Origin: JABMMZ01 sp040386935
GTDB lineage: Bacteria; Bacteroidota; Bacteroidia; NS11-12g; UBA955
Reading direction: 5' to 3'
DNA length: 64,000 nucleotides
Assembly (NCBI GenBank): GCA_040386935.1
Contig: JAZKEQ010000009.1
Coordinates: 21,099-85,098, forward strand
This document shows positions 17,617-26,691 of the stretch, piece after piece. A program made the translations under genes and the position numbers. Position 1 is the stretch's first letter. Each line of letters opens with the position of its first letter. The notes under the pieces are model-generated. The model did not search any database. It was not told the origin of the DNA and worked only from the letters and a program-made list of their open reading frames with translations.

Positions 17617-18150
17617 ATGGACCCGTTATTACAAACCCTGCTCGATATAGTTAAATATATCATCCCTTCTATTGTTGTATTCCTTGTGTGCTATGTTATC
17701 ATCAATAAGGTAATGGAAGATCATACCAACCGTTTGCAACTTGAATTGAGAAAGACAACTGCAAGCCAATTAACCCCTTTAAAATTGCAGGCATATGAAA
17801 GAATGATATTGTTTCTGGAGCGAATAAGTCCTCAGAATTTGATACTGCAATATAACGATGGCAGTAATTCAGCTAATGGGTTGAAACACCTCATCGAAGC
17901 AGCTGTTAATCAGGAATTCAATCACAATCTTTCTCAACAAATTTATATCAGCAATCAAGCCTGGAACATCATCAAGGTAGTGAAAGAAGAAGTGATTCAA
18001 CTAATGCATACAACATTTAGTAGTATGAAATCTGATGCAACAGGAGTTGAATTTTCAAAAGCACTGGTCGATAAAATGATTGCTGAAAACAGAGTGCCAA
18101 CTCAAAAAGCCATCGACTTTTTAAAAGCTGAAATTAATCTTTACTTCTAA
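17617..18150 (+). CDS. DUF7935-type membrane-anchored protein
   Basis: 177-residue protein with one N-terminal membrane helix (about residues 12-30, KYIIPSIVVFLVCYVIINK) followed by a hydrophilic helical body (LELRKTTASQLTPLKLQAYERMILFLERI), cytoplasmic by charge. This family is found in Bacteroidota almost always immediately before methylmalonyl-CoA mutase genes. The stop codon overlaps the ATG of the mutase (TAATG), so translation is coupled. Function is unknown; a role in mutase assembly or membrane association is only suggested by the linkage. Confidence 0.8.
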   Translation: MDPLLQTLLDIVKYIIPSIVVFLVCYVIINKVMEDHTNRLQLELRKTTASQLTPLKLQAYERMILFLERISPQNLILQYNDGSNSANGLKHLIEAAVNQEFNHNLSQQIYISNQAWNIIKVVKEEVIQLMHTTFSSMKSDATGVEFSKALVDKMIAENRVPTQKAIDFLKAEINLYF

Positions 18151-19706
18151 TGTCAGAATCTACAAAGATTACGACCGATAGTGGAATAGAAATACAACCT
18201 GTTTACACAGGTCCGGTTATTATGGATGAAGTACCGGGAAAGTTTCCTTTTACACGTGGTGTAAGAGAGGATATGTACCGCGGCAAATTATGGACAATGC
18301 GCCAATATGCCGGATTCTCAACAGCTGAAGAGTCGAATAAGCGTTACCATTATTTGTTGAAACAAGGTACAATGGGATTGTCAGTTGCTTTTGATTTGCC
18401 AACACAGATTGGGTACGACAGTTCACATGCTTTTTCAGAAGGCGAAGTAGGAAAGGTAGGCGTAGCAATAGATTCACTGAAAGATATTGAAATACTTTTT
18501 GATAATATCAAGCTTCAGGACATCACAACAAGTATGACAATTAATGCCACAGCATCAACACTGTTGGCCATGTATATTGCACTGGCAAAAAAACAAAATG
18601 CCGACCTGAGTAAAATTTCAGGGACCATACAAAATGACATATTGAAAGAGTATGCTGCTAGAGGAACTTATATCTACCCACCTCAACAAAGCATGCGTTT
18701 AATTACTGATGTTTTTGAATATTGCAGCAAAGAAGTACCTAAGTGGAACACCATTTCAATATCGGGCTACCATATCAGAGAGGCCGGTAGTACAGCAGTT
18801 CAGGAGTTAGCTTTTACACTTGCAAATGGCAAATCGTATGTAAAAGCTGCGCTGGAAAAAGGACTGGATATTAATGTATTTGCTAAACGTTTATCGTTCT
18901 TTTTTAATGCGCATAATAACATGTTCGAAGAGGTTGCCAAATTCAGAGCAGCCAGAAGAATGTGGGCCAATATTACAAAATCATTAGGTGCTACTGATGC
19001 TCAGGCTCAAATGTTGCGCTTTCATACTCAAACAGGCGGCTCAACCTTAACCGCACAGCAACCTGAAAATAATATTATAAGAGTAACGGTTCAGGCAATG
19101 TCTGCAGTACTGGGTGGTACCCAAAGTTTGCATACCAACGGGTTTGATGAAGCGCTAAGTTTGCCAACAGAAAATGCCGCACGCACAGCTTTGAGAACAC
19201 AACAGATTATTGGTTTTGAAAGTGGTATCACTCAAACAGTGGATCCACTGGCCGGTAGTTATTATGTAGAAGCATTAACCAATGAAATAGAAGCACAGGC
19301 CTATAAATATATTGAAACAATAGATGCTATGGGAGGCAGTGTTTCTGCTATTGAACAAGGTTATATTCAAAATGAAATCGCAAGCAGCGCTTATCAGTAC
19401 CAGCAAAATATTGAAAACCAAAGTAAGATAATTGTAGGGGTAAATAAGTACACAGCAGAAGAAATAAATAAAACACCTGTTTTCAGAATTGATGACAGCA
19501 TAAGGAAAATTCAGATGGATAAAATTGCTCAATTAAAGAGTGAAAGAAACCAAACTGAAGTTGATAAAAACTTAAATGAACTAAAACAAGCAGCAATAGA
19601 TAATAGTAATGTAATGCCTTTTATTATTAGCAGTGTAGAGAGTTATGCAACACTTGGAGAAATTGCAGATGTGTTAAGAAATGTATTCGGTGAATACAAA
19701 GGGTAA
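18150..19706 (+). CDS. Methylmalonyl-CoA mutase large subunit (catalytic domain only)
   Basis: Catalyses the adenosylcobalamin-dependent interconversion of methylmalonyl-CoA and succinyl-CoA, or a closely related acyl-CoA rearrangement. All 518 residues match the TIM-barrel domain. Y53 (in TMRQYAGFS) corresponds to the substrate tyrosine and R171 (in AARGTYIYPP) to the carboxylate-binding arginine of methylmalonyl-CoA mutases; H208 follows in SGYHIREAG. FFFNAHNNMFEEVAKFRAAR is a family hallmark. The C-terminal cobalamin-binding domain found in single-chain mutases is absent, so a separate small subunit must exist outside the window. The overlap with the upstream gene shows coupling. Confidence 0.9.
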   Translation: MSESTKITTDSGIEIQPVYTGPVIMDEVPGKFPFTRGVREDMYRGKLWTMRQYAGFSTAEESNKRYHYLLKQGTMGLSVAFDLPTQIGYDSSHAFSEGEVGKVGVAIDSLKDIEILFDNIKLQDITTSMTINATASTLLAMYIALAKKQNADLSKISGTIQNDILKEYAARGTYIYPPQQSMRLITDVFEYCSKEVPKWNTISISGYHIREAGSTAVQELAFTLANGKSYVKAALEKGLDINVFAKRLSFFFNAHNNMFEEVAKFRAARRMWANITKSLGATDAQAQMLRFHTQTGGSTLTAQQPENNIIRVTVQAMSAVLGGTQSLHTNGFDEALSLPTENAARTALRTQQIIGFESGITQTVDPLAGSYYVEALTNEIEAQAYKYIETIDAMGGSVSAIEQGYIQNEIASSAYQYQQNIENQSKIIVGVNKYTAEEINKTPVFRIDDSIRKIQMDKIAQLKSERNQTEVDKNLNELKQAAIDNSNVMPFIISSVESYATLGEIADVLRNVFGEYKG

Positions 19707-19767
19707 GTCAATTGTATTATTTTTTTCAGCAGCTGTTCAACGCATTGTTGATTAAAAAAATAAAACG

Positions 19768-19797
19768 TTGAAAAATATTTTTCTTAACATATATTTG
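19768..19797 (+). promoter_or_regulatory. Bacteroidota-type promoter upstream of dnaA
   Basis: TTG at 19768-19770 and TATATTTG at 19790-19797 with an exact 19-base spacer. The start codon is 191 bases downstream, giving a long A+T-rich leader. A second TATTTTTG box at 19911-19918 has no TTG at the usual distance. Confidence 0.55.
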
Positions 19798-19988
19798 GCA
19801 CATTGTTAGTATTATGATAGATGTTACTTAATCGTAAATCAACAACAAAATTTCCCTTTTTATGTAAAAAAAAAATTGTATTTTCAACATAAAAAAATTT
19901 TTTTAACAACTATTTTTGAACGTTATTTCAGAATTGAATTCAATTCTATACAGTATACAACAATAACTTGATAATCAGTAATATATAA

Positions 19989-21437
19989 ATGAACATGAGT
20001 GGACAACAACTAAACGCGGAATCAGTTTGGGCAAATTGCCTAAAAATAATTAAAGACAATCTTAATCCACAAAGTTTCAAAACATGGTTTGACCCCATCA
20101 AATCAATTAAATTAGAAAATAAAATTTTAACCATACAAGTTCCTAGTCAGTTTTTTTATGAATGGTTAGAAGAGCACTATGTAACTTTACTTCAAAAAAC
20201 ATTGAAGCAGGTTTTGGGTGTAGGTGCAAAACTGGAATACAATATCATTGTAGAAAACAGCACACCGTCATCAGGTCCATATACAATCAATGTGCCAACA
20301 GGTAATGGTAGAAAACCTGTAACGAATGAAGTGAATCTTCCAATCAATGTTACCAATAACATTAAAAATCCTTTCATCATTCCGGGTTTAAGAAAAGTGC
20401 CAATTGATTCACAATTAAATCCTAAATATACTTTCGATAATTTTATAGAAGGTGAATGTAACAGATTAGCAAGAGGAGCAGGTTGGGCAGTAGCGCACAA
20501 TCCGGGAGGCACGGCTTACAATCCATTGATGATTTTTGGTGGAGTAGGTTTGGGTAAAACTCACCTTGTACATGCCATCGGAAATCTGATAAAACAAATC
20601 AATAAAAACAAAACGGTTATTTATATTTCTGCTGAGCGTTTCATCAATCAATATGTTGAATCAGTAAAAGCAAATAATCAAAATGACTTTGTGAATTTTT
20701 ATCAGAACATGGATGTGCTCATCGTGGATGATGTTCATCAGTTTTCACAAAAAACAAGAACACAGGAAATATTCTTTACAATTTTCAATCAACTGCATCA
20801 GGCAGGTAAGCAAATCATTTTAACAAGTGATAAAGCGCCTAAAGATATTAAAGATGTAGACGAAAGATTATTGTCTCGTTTCAAATGGGGATTGTCAGCC
20901 GACTTAAACGTACCTGATTTTGAAACCCGTATTGCCATACTTGAAAACAAAGCTTACGAAAGTGGTTTGTCATTGCATCGCGAAGTTGTTGAATACATCG
21001 CACATAATATCGATAGCAATGTAAGAGAAATAGAAGGCGCATTGATTTCATTGTTGGCACAAAGTTCGTTGAATCGCAAAGAAATTGATCTTGATTTAGC
21101 GAAACAAATGATGAAGAATTTCGTAAAAAACGCAACACGCGAAATCAGCATCGATTACATTCAAAAACTGGTATGCGATTATTACAACGTATCAGTTGAA
21201 AATGTTAAATCAAAAACACGTAAACGCGAAATAGTACAAGCACGCCAAATTGCTATGTACTTTGCAAAAGATTTAACCAAAGCGTCATTGAAGAATATCG
21301 GAACGCATTTCGGTAATCGCGACCACAGTACAGTTATTCACGCTTGTCAAACAGTAAATGATTTAATGGACACTGATAAAAAGTTCAGACACGATGTAGA
21401 TGAATTGAACAAACGCATCCGTATCAATACCTATTAA
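19989..21437 (+). CDS. dnaA: Chromosomal replication initiator protein DnaA
   Basis: AAA+ protein that binds origin DnaA boxes and opens the DNA at the start of replication. Domain I (about 8-85, with SVWANCLKIIKDNLNPQSFKTWF), a short linker, the ATPase domain with Walker A GGVGLGKT (184-191) and Walker B LIVDDVH (244-250), and domain IV, the DNA-binding helix-turn-helix with GNRDHSTVIHACQTV near residues 443-457. Length 482 is normal. The ATG at 19989 is used; an ATG two codons later is equally possible. No clear DnaA boxes were seen in the upstream gap. Confidence 0.97.
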   Translation: MNMSGQQLNAESVWANCLKIIKDNLNPQSFKTWFDPIKSIKLENKILTIQVPSQFFYEWLEEHYVTLLQKTLKQVLGVGAKLEYNIIVENSTPSSGPYTINVPTGNGRKPVTNEVNLPINVTNNIKNPFIIPGLRKVPIDSQLNPKYTFDNFIEGECNRLARGAGWAVAHNPGGTAYNPLMIFGGVGLGKTHLVHAIGNLIKQINKNKTVIYISAERFINQYVESVKANNQNDFVNFYQNMDVLIVDDVHQFSQKTRTQEIFFTIFNQLHQAGKQIILTSDKAPKDIKDVDERLLSRFKWGLSADLNVPDFETRIAILENKAYESGLSLHREVVEYIAHNIDSNVREIEGALISLLAQSSLNRKEIDLDLAKQMMKNFVKNATREISIDYIQKLVCDYYNVSVENVKSKTRKREIVQARQIAMYFAKDLTKASLKNIGTHFGNRDHSTVIHACQTVNDLMDTDKKFRHDVDELNKRIRINTY

Positions 21438-21464
21438 TTTCCATATAAAAATAAACCTATAAAG

Positions 21465-21499
21465 AATCCCGCATCAATCTATTTGGTGCGGGATTTTTC
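21465..21499 (+). terminator. Intrinsic terminator of dnaA
   Basis: Stem aatcccgcatcaa / ttggtgcgggatt followed by tttt on the plus strand, 28 bases after the dnaA stop. Confidence 0.85.
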
Positions 21500-21611
21500 T
21501 AGATGAAAAATTCTGTCAATCAATTCATGGAAAAACAGTCAATTTTTGATGTCCTTTTTTGAGGAAAAAATGCCTCTTTTAGCTAGTCAGCACAATATTT
21601 TTCAAAAAAAT

Positions 21612-21642
21612 TTGTTGTATATTAAAATTTCGTGCATATTTG
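21612..21642 (+). promoter_or_regulatory. Weak Bacteroidota-type promoter candidate before porP
   Basis: TTG at 21612-21614, 20 bases, then CATATTTG (one mismatch to TAnnTTTG) at 21635-21642, 26 bases before the ATG at 21668. Confidence 0.35.
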
Positions 21643-21667
21643 TAAATCATACTGTACCCATCAGCCC

Positions 21668-22759
21668 ATGAAAAAAACCTTACAATCTCTCGTATTAGCT
21701 GCGGCCCTGCTAGGTCCTGCAAGCTTACTGAAGGCCCAACAGGATCCTTATGTAACCCATTACATGTTCAATAGATCGATGTATAATCCTGGTGCTATTG
21801 GAGCCGGTGGACATTTTTGTTTATCAGCCATGTCTCACTATCAGTATACGGGTTTTGAGGATAGAACACCTGAGTTTCATACACAGAGTGGTGTGGAAAA
21901 TAAGCCTGTGAAAAGCGTGGGACCAAAAACACAAATGTTTGCTTTCAGTGCACCTTTGAATTTCGGTTCAAATCCCGATGGCAGCCACAGAAATTTTGGT
22001 GGATTAGGTATAGGTTTTACAAACGATAAATTGGGTTATGAGTTCAGTACCAATGTTAAGCTTCAGGCTTGTGGTCGTTTACCATTGTCAAATGGTGGCG
22101 CTATTGCATTGGGTTTGGAATATAACTTTCTTCAAAAAGGGGTTAGAGGCAATCAATTGTTGCCATTGGCGCCTTTTGATCCTTTGATACCTACTTCAAA
22201 TGTTTCACAGGTAAAAGGCAATTATACAGCAGGTGTATACTACCACAACCCACTTTCAAACAGTGCAACTTGGAAAGATGCCTGGGGTGGTCTATCTGCT
22301 TCTAATTTGAAAAAGCAAAATTATATAATTGGGGGTGGTAATTGGGCTTATACCAATACAGAGATGCACGTATATGCAATGGGAGGCGCTACCAAAACAG
22401 ATTTTTTGGGAAACCCTGATTTAGAGCTATTGCCATCTGCTATGATGAAGTTTAAAACAGTATTCCAATTGGATGCGACAGCTTTGGTGAGATATCAAAG
22501 CAAACTATGGGGGGGGTTGGCTTACCGTTCTACAAGTGATGCCATTTCTGTAATGTTGGGTTATTCAGGCTTTACCGGTAAATTCCAGGGTTTGAGAATC
22601 GGTTACTCTTATGACTTAACGATGACAAAAATTATTAATGTTTCAAGTGGTACACATGAGTTGCAACTCAACTATTGTTTCGATATTAAAATATTGCCAC
22701 CGCCAATCAAAAGAATATTGAATCCCAGACACTTAGATAAAAATCCTGACCTAGATTAA
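21668..22759 (+). CDS. porP: PorP/SprF-family type IX secretion outer-membrane protein
   Basis: Outer-membrane component of the T9SS and gliding machinery, thought to form a beta-barrel. The signal peptide (MKKTLQSLVLAAALLGPASLLKA) is followed by the family's start signature QQDPYVTHYMFNRSMYNPG, in which YMFN.S.YNPG is characteristic. The rest has alternating strand patterns typical of porins. The chosen ATG is at 21668; a GTG 12 codons upstream precedes no recognisable signal. The gene directly precedes gldK-gldL-gldM-gldN, the standard arrangement. A weak promoter-like element precedes it. Confidence 0.92.
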   Translation: MKKTLQSLVLAAALLGPASLLKAQQDPYVTHYMFNRSMYNPGAIGAGGHFCLSAMSHYQYTGFEDRTPEFHTQSGVENKPVKSVGPKTQMFAFSAPLNFGSNPDGSHRNFGGLGIGFTNDKLGYEFSTNVKLQACGRLPLSNGGAIALGLEYNFLQKGVRGNQLLPLAPFDPLIPTSNVSQVKGNYTAGVYYHNPLSNSATWKDAWGGLSASNLKKQNYIIGGGNWAYTNTEMHVYAMGGATKTDFLGNPDLELLPSAMMKFKTVFQLDATALVRYQSKLWGGLAYRSTSDAISVMLGYSGFTGKFQGLRIGYSYDLTMTKIINVSSGTHELQLNYCFDIKILPPPIKRILNPRHLDKNPDLD

Positions 22760-22820
22760 TTTTTTTTTCCTATCGATACAATAAACCGGATATTTTTAAC
22801 GTTACCCTCTGTACAAGTTG

Positions 22821-22850
22821 TTGACATTTGTTCAAAACTTTGTACATTTG
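22821..22850 (+). promoter_or_regulatory. Bacteroidota-type promoter of the gldKLMN operon
   Basis: TTG at 22821-22823 and TACATTTG at 22843-22850 with a 19-base spacer, 46 bases before the gldK start. It suggests that gldK-N has its own promoter apart from porP. Confidence 0.65.
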
Positions 22851-22895
22851 CAAATTAACACACACATACTATACCTATAAAATTTCAGAATTAAC

Positions 22896-24308
22896 ATGAT
22901 TAAATTAAACGCTAAAGTTGTCGAGAGCAGTGAAATGCTGACAACGAACAAACAAAGTAGATGGCGAAAGGCTTTAGGATTCGCAAGAATTCTGGTTGCT
23001 TTTGGCTTGTTTACCTTCGTTGGTTGCGGACCCCGCAATACAGGAGATTTAATTGGTGTTCAGGGCCGTGGATTATGGTTTCACCCTCAGCCTTTCGGCA
23101 CGGTGTACATCCCATCAGGCACATACCATTCAGGACAAAGCGATCAGGACGTATTTCAGTCGTTCGTAGCACCTAACAAACAGGTGAGTATCGTTGCTTT
23201 CTGGATGGATGAAACTGAGATCACCAACAATGAATACCGTCAATTCGTAAATTTCGTAATTGACTCTATCAAACGTGTAATGACTGCTAAAGAGGAATAT
23301 TTTATTCCATTTACGGATGATTATACAGGCGATCAGAATGTGAACCAAGGCTATGGTTTCATCAATTATGATGTTGAACCTGATTGGTCATTACAAGATA
23401 ATATTGAAGCATTAGAGCCTTTGTATTACAGTGCTGATGAGCGTTTCAGAGGTAAAAAGCAAATAGACGTGAACCAATTGAATTATTCTTATGAGTGGTT
23501 CGACTTTGTTTACGCAGCTAATGACGTAGAAAATCAGGATAAATACCAAGAAGGTAGAGTGAAAAACCGTAGAAAGTATATCAAAAAGGAAAATACATTG
23601 GTATATCCTGATACACTTTGTTGGGTGAGAGACTTTACTTATTCTTATAACGATCCTATGGCTCGTCATTACTTCAATCACGTGAAATATGATGATTATC
23701 CGGTAGTAGGTGTAAACTGGCACCAGGCTCAGGCTTTCAGCGCTTGGCGTACTATTTACAAAAACACATACTGGGAATCTTATGACGAACCTTTAACTGA
23801 AGATTTTAGATTGCCAACAGAATACGAGTGGGAATATGCAGCGCGTGGTGGTAGAATAGGTAACCCATACCCATGGGGAGGTCCTTATACCAGAAACAGT
23901 AAAGGTTGTATGTTAGCTAACTTCAAACCATTAAGAGGTAACTATGGTGCTGACGGTGGTATGTATCCGGTAAGAGTTGACAGTTATTTTCCTAACGATT
24001 TCGGTCTGTACAACATGGCCGGTAACGTAGCAGAGTGGACTGTTAATGCCTGGAGCGAACAATCACATGCATTTACCCATGACCTTAACCCTGATTACAG
24101 AATCTCTGTTCCTGAAACAGGTGATGTAGCAAAGAATACCAGTATCACAATGAAACGTAAAGTTATTAAAGGCGGAAGCTGGAAAGACGTTGCTTATTTC
24201 ATTCAGAATGGTAGCAGAACCTACGAGTATCAGGATACTTCTAAGAGTTATGTTGGATTCCGTTGTATACAAAATTACATTGGACGTTCAAATAAAGACA
24301 GGAAGTAA
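22896..24308 (+). CDS. gldK: T9SS ring lipoprotein GldK/PorK
   Basis: Outer-membrane lipoprotein that forms, with GldN, the periplasmic ring of the T9SS. It has the formylglycine-generating-enzyme-like (SUMF1) fold, visible as the WMDETEITNNEYRQFVNFV, HQAQAFSAWR, LPTEYEWEYAARGG and NMAGNVAEWTVNAW blocks. The lipid attachment Cys is C44 in the lipobox FVGC, after a 43-residue N-terminus that is long for a lipoprotein signal; an internal ATG at 22935 would leave 30 residues before C44. Length 470 is normal. It opens the gldKLMN operon. Confidence 0.95.
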   Translation: MIKLNAKVVESSEMLTTNKQSRWRKALGFARILVAFGLFTFVGCGPRNTGDLIGVQGRGLWFHPQPFGTVYIPSGTYHSGQSDQDVFQSFVAPNKQVSIVAFWMDETEITNNEYRQFVNFVIDSIKRVMTAKEEYFIPFTDDYTGDQNVNQGYGFINYDVEPDWSLQDNIEALEPLYYSADERFRGKKQIDVNQLNYSYEWFDFVYAANDVENQDKYQEGRVKNRRKYIKKENTLVYPDTLCWVRDFTYSYNDPMARHYFNHVKYDDYPVVGVNWHQAQAFSAWRTIYKNTYWESYDEPLTEDFRLPTEYEWEYAARGGRIGNPYPWGGPYTRNSKGCMLANFKPLRGNYGADGGMYPVRVDSYFPNDFGLYNMAGNVAEWTVNAWSEQSHAFTHDLNPDYRISVPETGDVAKNTSITMKRKVIKGGSWKDVAYFIQNGSRTYEYQDTSKSYVGFRCIQNYIGRSNKDRK

Positions 24309-24401
24309 CACAATAAATAACCTTTTATAGCGTTATTAGAAACCAAGCAACACAACAAATTAACAATAAACATTAACCTAAAAACAAACAAAAAAAAGAT
24401 C

Positions 24402-25067
24402 ATGAGCAGCAACAGCATTTTCGAAAGTAAAGGATTTAAAAAAGTAATGGCTTACATTTACGGATGGGGAGCTTCAGTAGTAATCATAGGCGCATTATTT
24501 AAGATTATGCACTGGCCGGGAGCCGATGCGATGCTTATTGCGGGTCTTGGTACCGAAGCAATCATTTTCTTCATCTCTGTATTCGAGCCAATACACGCAG
24601 AATACGATTGGAGTTTAGTATACCCTGAATTAGCAGGTATGGAACCAACAGAAAAGAAAGCAAAAGCATCAGGTACAATTTCACAACAATTGGATAAAAT
24701 GCTGGCAGAAGCTAAAGTAGGTCCGGAATTAATCGGCAGCCTTGGCAACGGTTTGAAATCATTGAGCGATAACGTAAAAGAAATGTCTACTTTGAGCAAC
24801 GCAACAGTAGCAACTAACGAGTATACTGCTAACATCGGTAAAGCTTCTAAAGCTATCGAGTCTATCGGTAACACTTCAACAGAAATCAGTTCATCCATGG
24901 CTTCATTTGCAGGTGGTCTTACCAACATGGTAAACAACTTGTCAGCTACAGCTAACGACAGCGTAGAATTTAAAGATAATTTAGGAAAACTGAATAAAAA
25001 CCTTGGTAGCTTGAACACCGTTTACGGTAACATGTTAAGCGCTATGGGCGGTGCTACTAAAAACTAA
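24402..25067 (+). CDS. gldL: T9SS motor protein GldL/PorL
   Basis: Inner-membrane half of the proton-driven T9SS motor, which pairs with GldM in a 5:2 complex. Two membrane helices near residues 13-33 and 38-60 (GWGASVVIIGALFKIMHWPGADAMLIAGLGTEAIIFFISVF, with a PGAD turn between) carry the family signature KIMHWPGA, then a cytoplasmic domain of about 150 residues rich in coiled-coil-like polar repeats. Length 221 is within the family range. It is followed after 36 bases by gldM. Confidence 0.93.
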   Translation: MSSNSIFESKGFKKVMAYIYGWGASVVIIGALFKIMHWPGADAMLIAGLGTEAIIFFISVFEPIHAEYDWSLVYPELAGMEPTEKKAKASGTISQQLDKMLAEAKVGPELIGSLGNGLKSLSDNVKEMSTLSNATVATNEYTANIGKASKAIESIGNTSTEISSSMASFAGGLTNMVNNLSATANDSVEFKDNLGKLNKNLGSLNTVYGNMLSAMGGATKN

Positions 25068-25103
25068 TTGTACATTAATCATAAAGAAAGGAGAAACTGA
25101 ATA

Positions 25104-26690
25104 ATGGCAAGTGGTAAATTATCCCCGCGGCAGAAGATGATTAACATGATGTATCTCGTGTTGATCGCTCTACTAGCCCTAAACGTATCAAAAGAGATTT
25201 TGAAAGCATTTCACATGTTTGAATTGTCATTCATTAATGCTAACAAAAATACTGACCTGAAAAATGCAGACGTCATGGCGATTTTCAAAGACAACATGGC
25301 TGATGAAAAGAAAAAAGTTAAAACAGAACCATTTTTCAAGAAGGCAGAACAAGCTCAGAAACTATCTAAAGAATTCTGCGATTATGTTGAAAAAATTAAA
25401 ACAGACATTGTAGGTAATGCAGGTGGAAGAGCTCCTAATAAAGAAGGTGAAACCGGTTTAACAGAATTGGCTCAACCTGATAACATGGAGAAACACGCTA
25501 ATTACTTCATTCCTGAAGGTGGTGGAAACGGCAAAAAACTGCAAGATAAAATTAATGCAACCCGTAAAAGTCTGTTGGAATTATTAAATGATGTTAAAGA
25601 TGGTAAAGCAACAGCTGCTTCATTAGAAAAATCAACTCAATTAAGAGCTGATGATCCAAAAGAAAGTGCTTTGGTTAAACACACATGGGTATCTATGTAT
25701 CTTGAACATTCCCCACTAGCAGGTGTTGCAACATTATTGACTAAAACTCAAAATGACTGCAAAGCACTTGAAGCAGATATTCTGGCAACTTTGGCTAATA
25801 GTATTGATAAAGCGACCATTAAATTTGATAAACAATTGGCATTAATTATGCCTGATGCAACGAATGTAATGAGTGGTAATGCCTTTACTGCAAGAGTAGC
25901 TTTGGCAGCTTATAACTCAACTACTAATGCAAAAATGTTAGTAAATGGAGCACCTGTTACAGTTACTGCCGGTATTGGAGAAATTTCAATCCCAGCTCAA
26001 GGTGTTGGAGCACATACTGTAACTGCAAAAATTGAAACAATGGATCCTAATACAGGTGAAACTATTTATATTGATGCAGAACCAGTTGAATGGACTTCAT
26101 TCTTGCCCTCTGCTGCTATATCTGCAGATGCTATGAACGCTTTGTACATCGGTCTTGACAATCCAATGTCAATCTCAGTACCGGGTGTTACACCAGAGAA
26201 TACAATTGTATCAGCAGGTCCTGGTATTTCACTTACCAAAACAGGTTCAGGTAAATTTATTGCAAAAGTAACATCTGTTCCGGGTAACAAATCATCAATT
26301 ACAGTAAGTGCTAAAATTGGCGGTGCTACCAAGAAAATGGGTGAGCAAATTTATAAAATCAGACAAGTGCCTAAGCCAGTTCCTATGCTGGGTTCACTTG
26401 AAAGCGGATCTTACCCTAAAGCAATTCTTCAAGCACAGCAGTTCTTGAATGCTTACTTGAGTAACTTCGTTTTTGATGGTGTAAACTTTAAAGTAACTAA
26501 ATTCTCAGTAGTACTTGCATCAAAAAGAAAAGGTACTAAAGATGTTTCAGTTACCGGCAATAACTTTGCACCTGCAAGAAGTCTTATTAGTGAAGCTGCT
26601 GCAGGCGATATGATTGTAATTGAAGGTATCAGAGCTGTTGGACCAGGTGGCGAAAAGCTCTTAAGCCCATTAACATTTAAAATTCAATAA
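25104..26690 (+). CDS. gldM: T9SS motor protein GldM/PorM
   Basis: Transmits motion from the GldL motor across the periplasm to the GldK/GldN ring. The N-terminal motif SPRQKMINMMYLVLIALLALNVSKEILKAF gives one helix (about 13-33) of the known GldM start. The rest is periplasmic, with four beta-sandwich/helical domains in known structures; here strands such as VTVTAGIGEISIPAQGVGAHTVTAK are seen. Length 528 fits. Start and stop are adjacent to gldL (36 bases) and gldN (1 base between). Confidence 0.93.
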   Translation: MASGKLSPRQKMINMMYLVLIALLALNVSKEILKAFHMFELSFINANKNTDLKNADVMAIFKDNMADEKKKVKTEPFFKKAEQAQKLSKEFCDYVEKIKTDIVGNAGGRAPNKEGETGLTELAQPDNMEKHANYFIPEGGGNGKKLQDKINATRKSLLELLNDVKDGKATAASLEKSTQLRADDPKESALVKHTWVSMYLEHSPLAGVATLLTKTQNDCKALEADILATLANSIDKATIKFDKQLALIMPDATNVMSGNAFTARVALAAYNSTTNAKMLVNGAPVTVTAGIGEISIPAQGVGAHTVTAKIETMDPNTGETIYIDAEPVEWTSFLPSAAISADAMNALYIGLDNPMSISVPGVTPENTIVSAGPGISLTKTGSGKFIAKVTSVPGNKSSITVSAKIGGATKKMGEQIYKIRQVPKPVPMLGSLESGSYPKAILQAQQFLNAYLSNFVFDGVNFKVTKFSVVLASKRKGTKDVSVTGNNFAPARSLISEAAAGDMIVIEGIRAVGPGGEKLLSPLTFKIQ

Positions 26691-26691
26691 T

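Noticed and set aside
19796..19801. TGGCAC resembling the -24 element of a sigma-54 promoter
   Set aside because: The downstream -12 element TTGC is absent at the correct spacing, and the sequence overlaps a better TAnnTTTG box.
19707..19988. Possible origin of replication before dnaA
   Set aside because: No TTATCCACA-type DnaA boxes or clear AT-rich repeat set were seen; long A and T runs alone are not enough.
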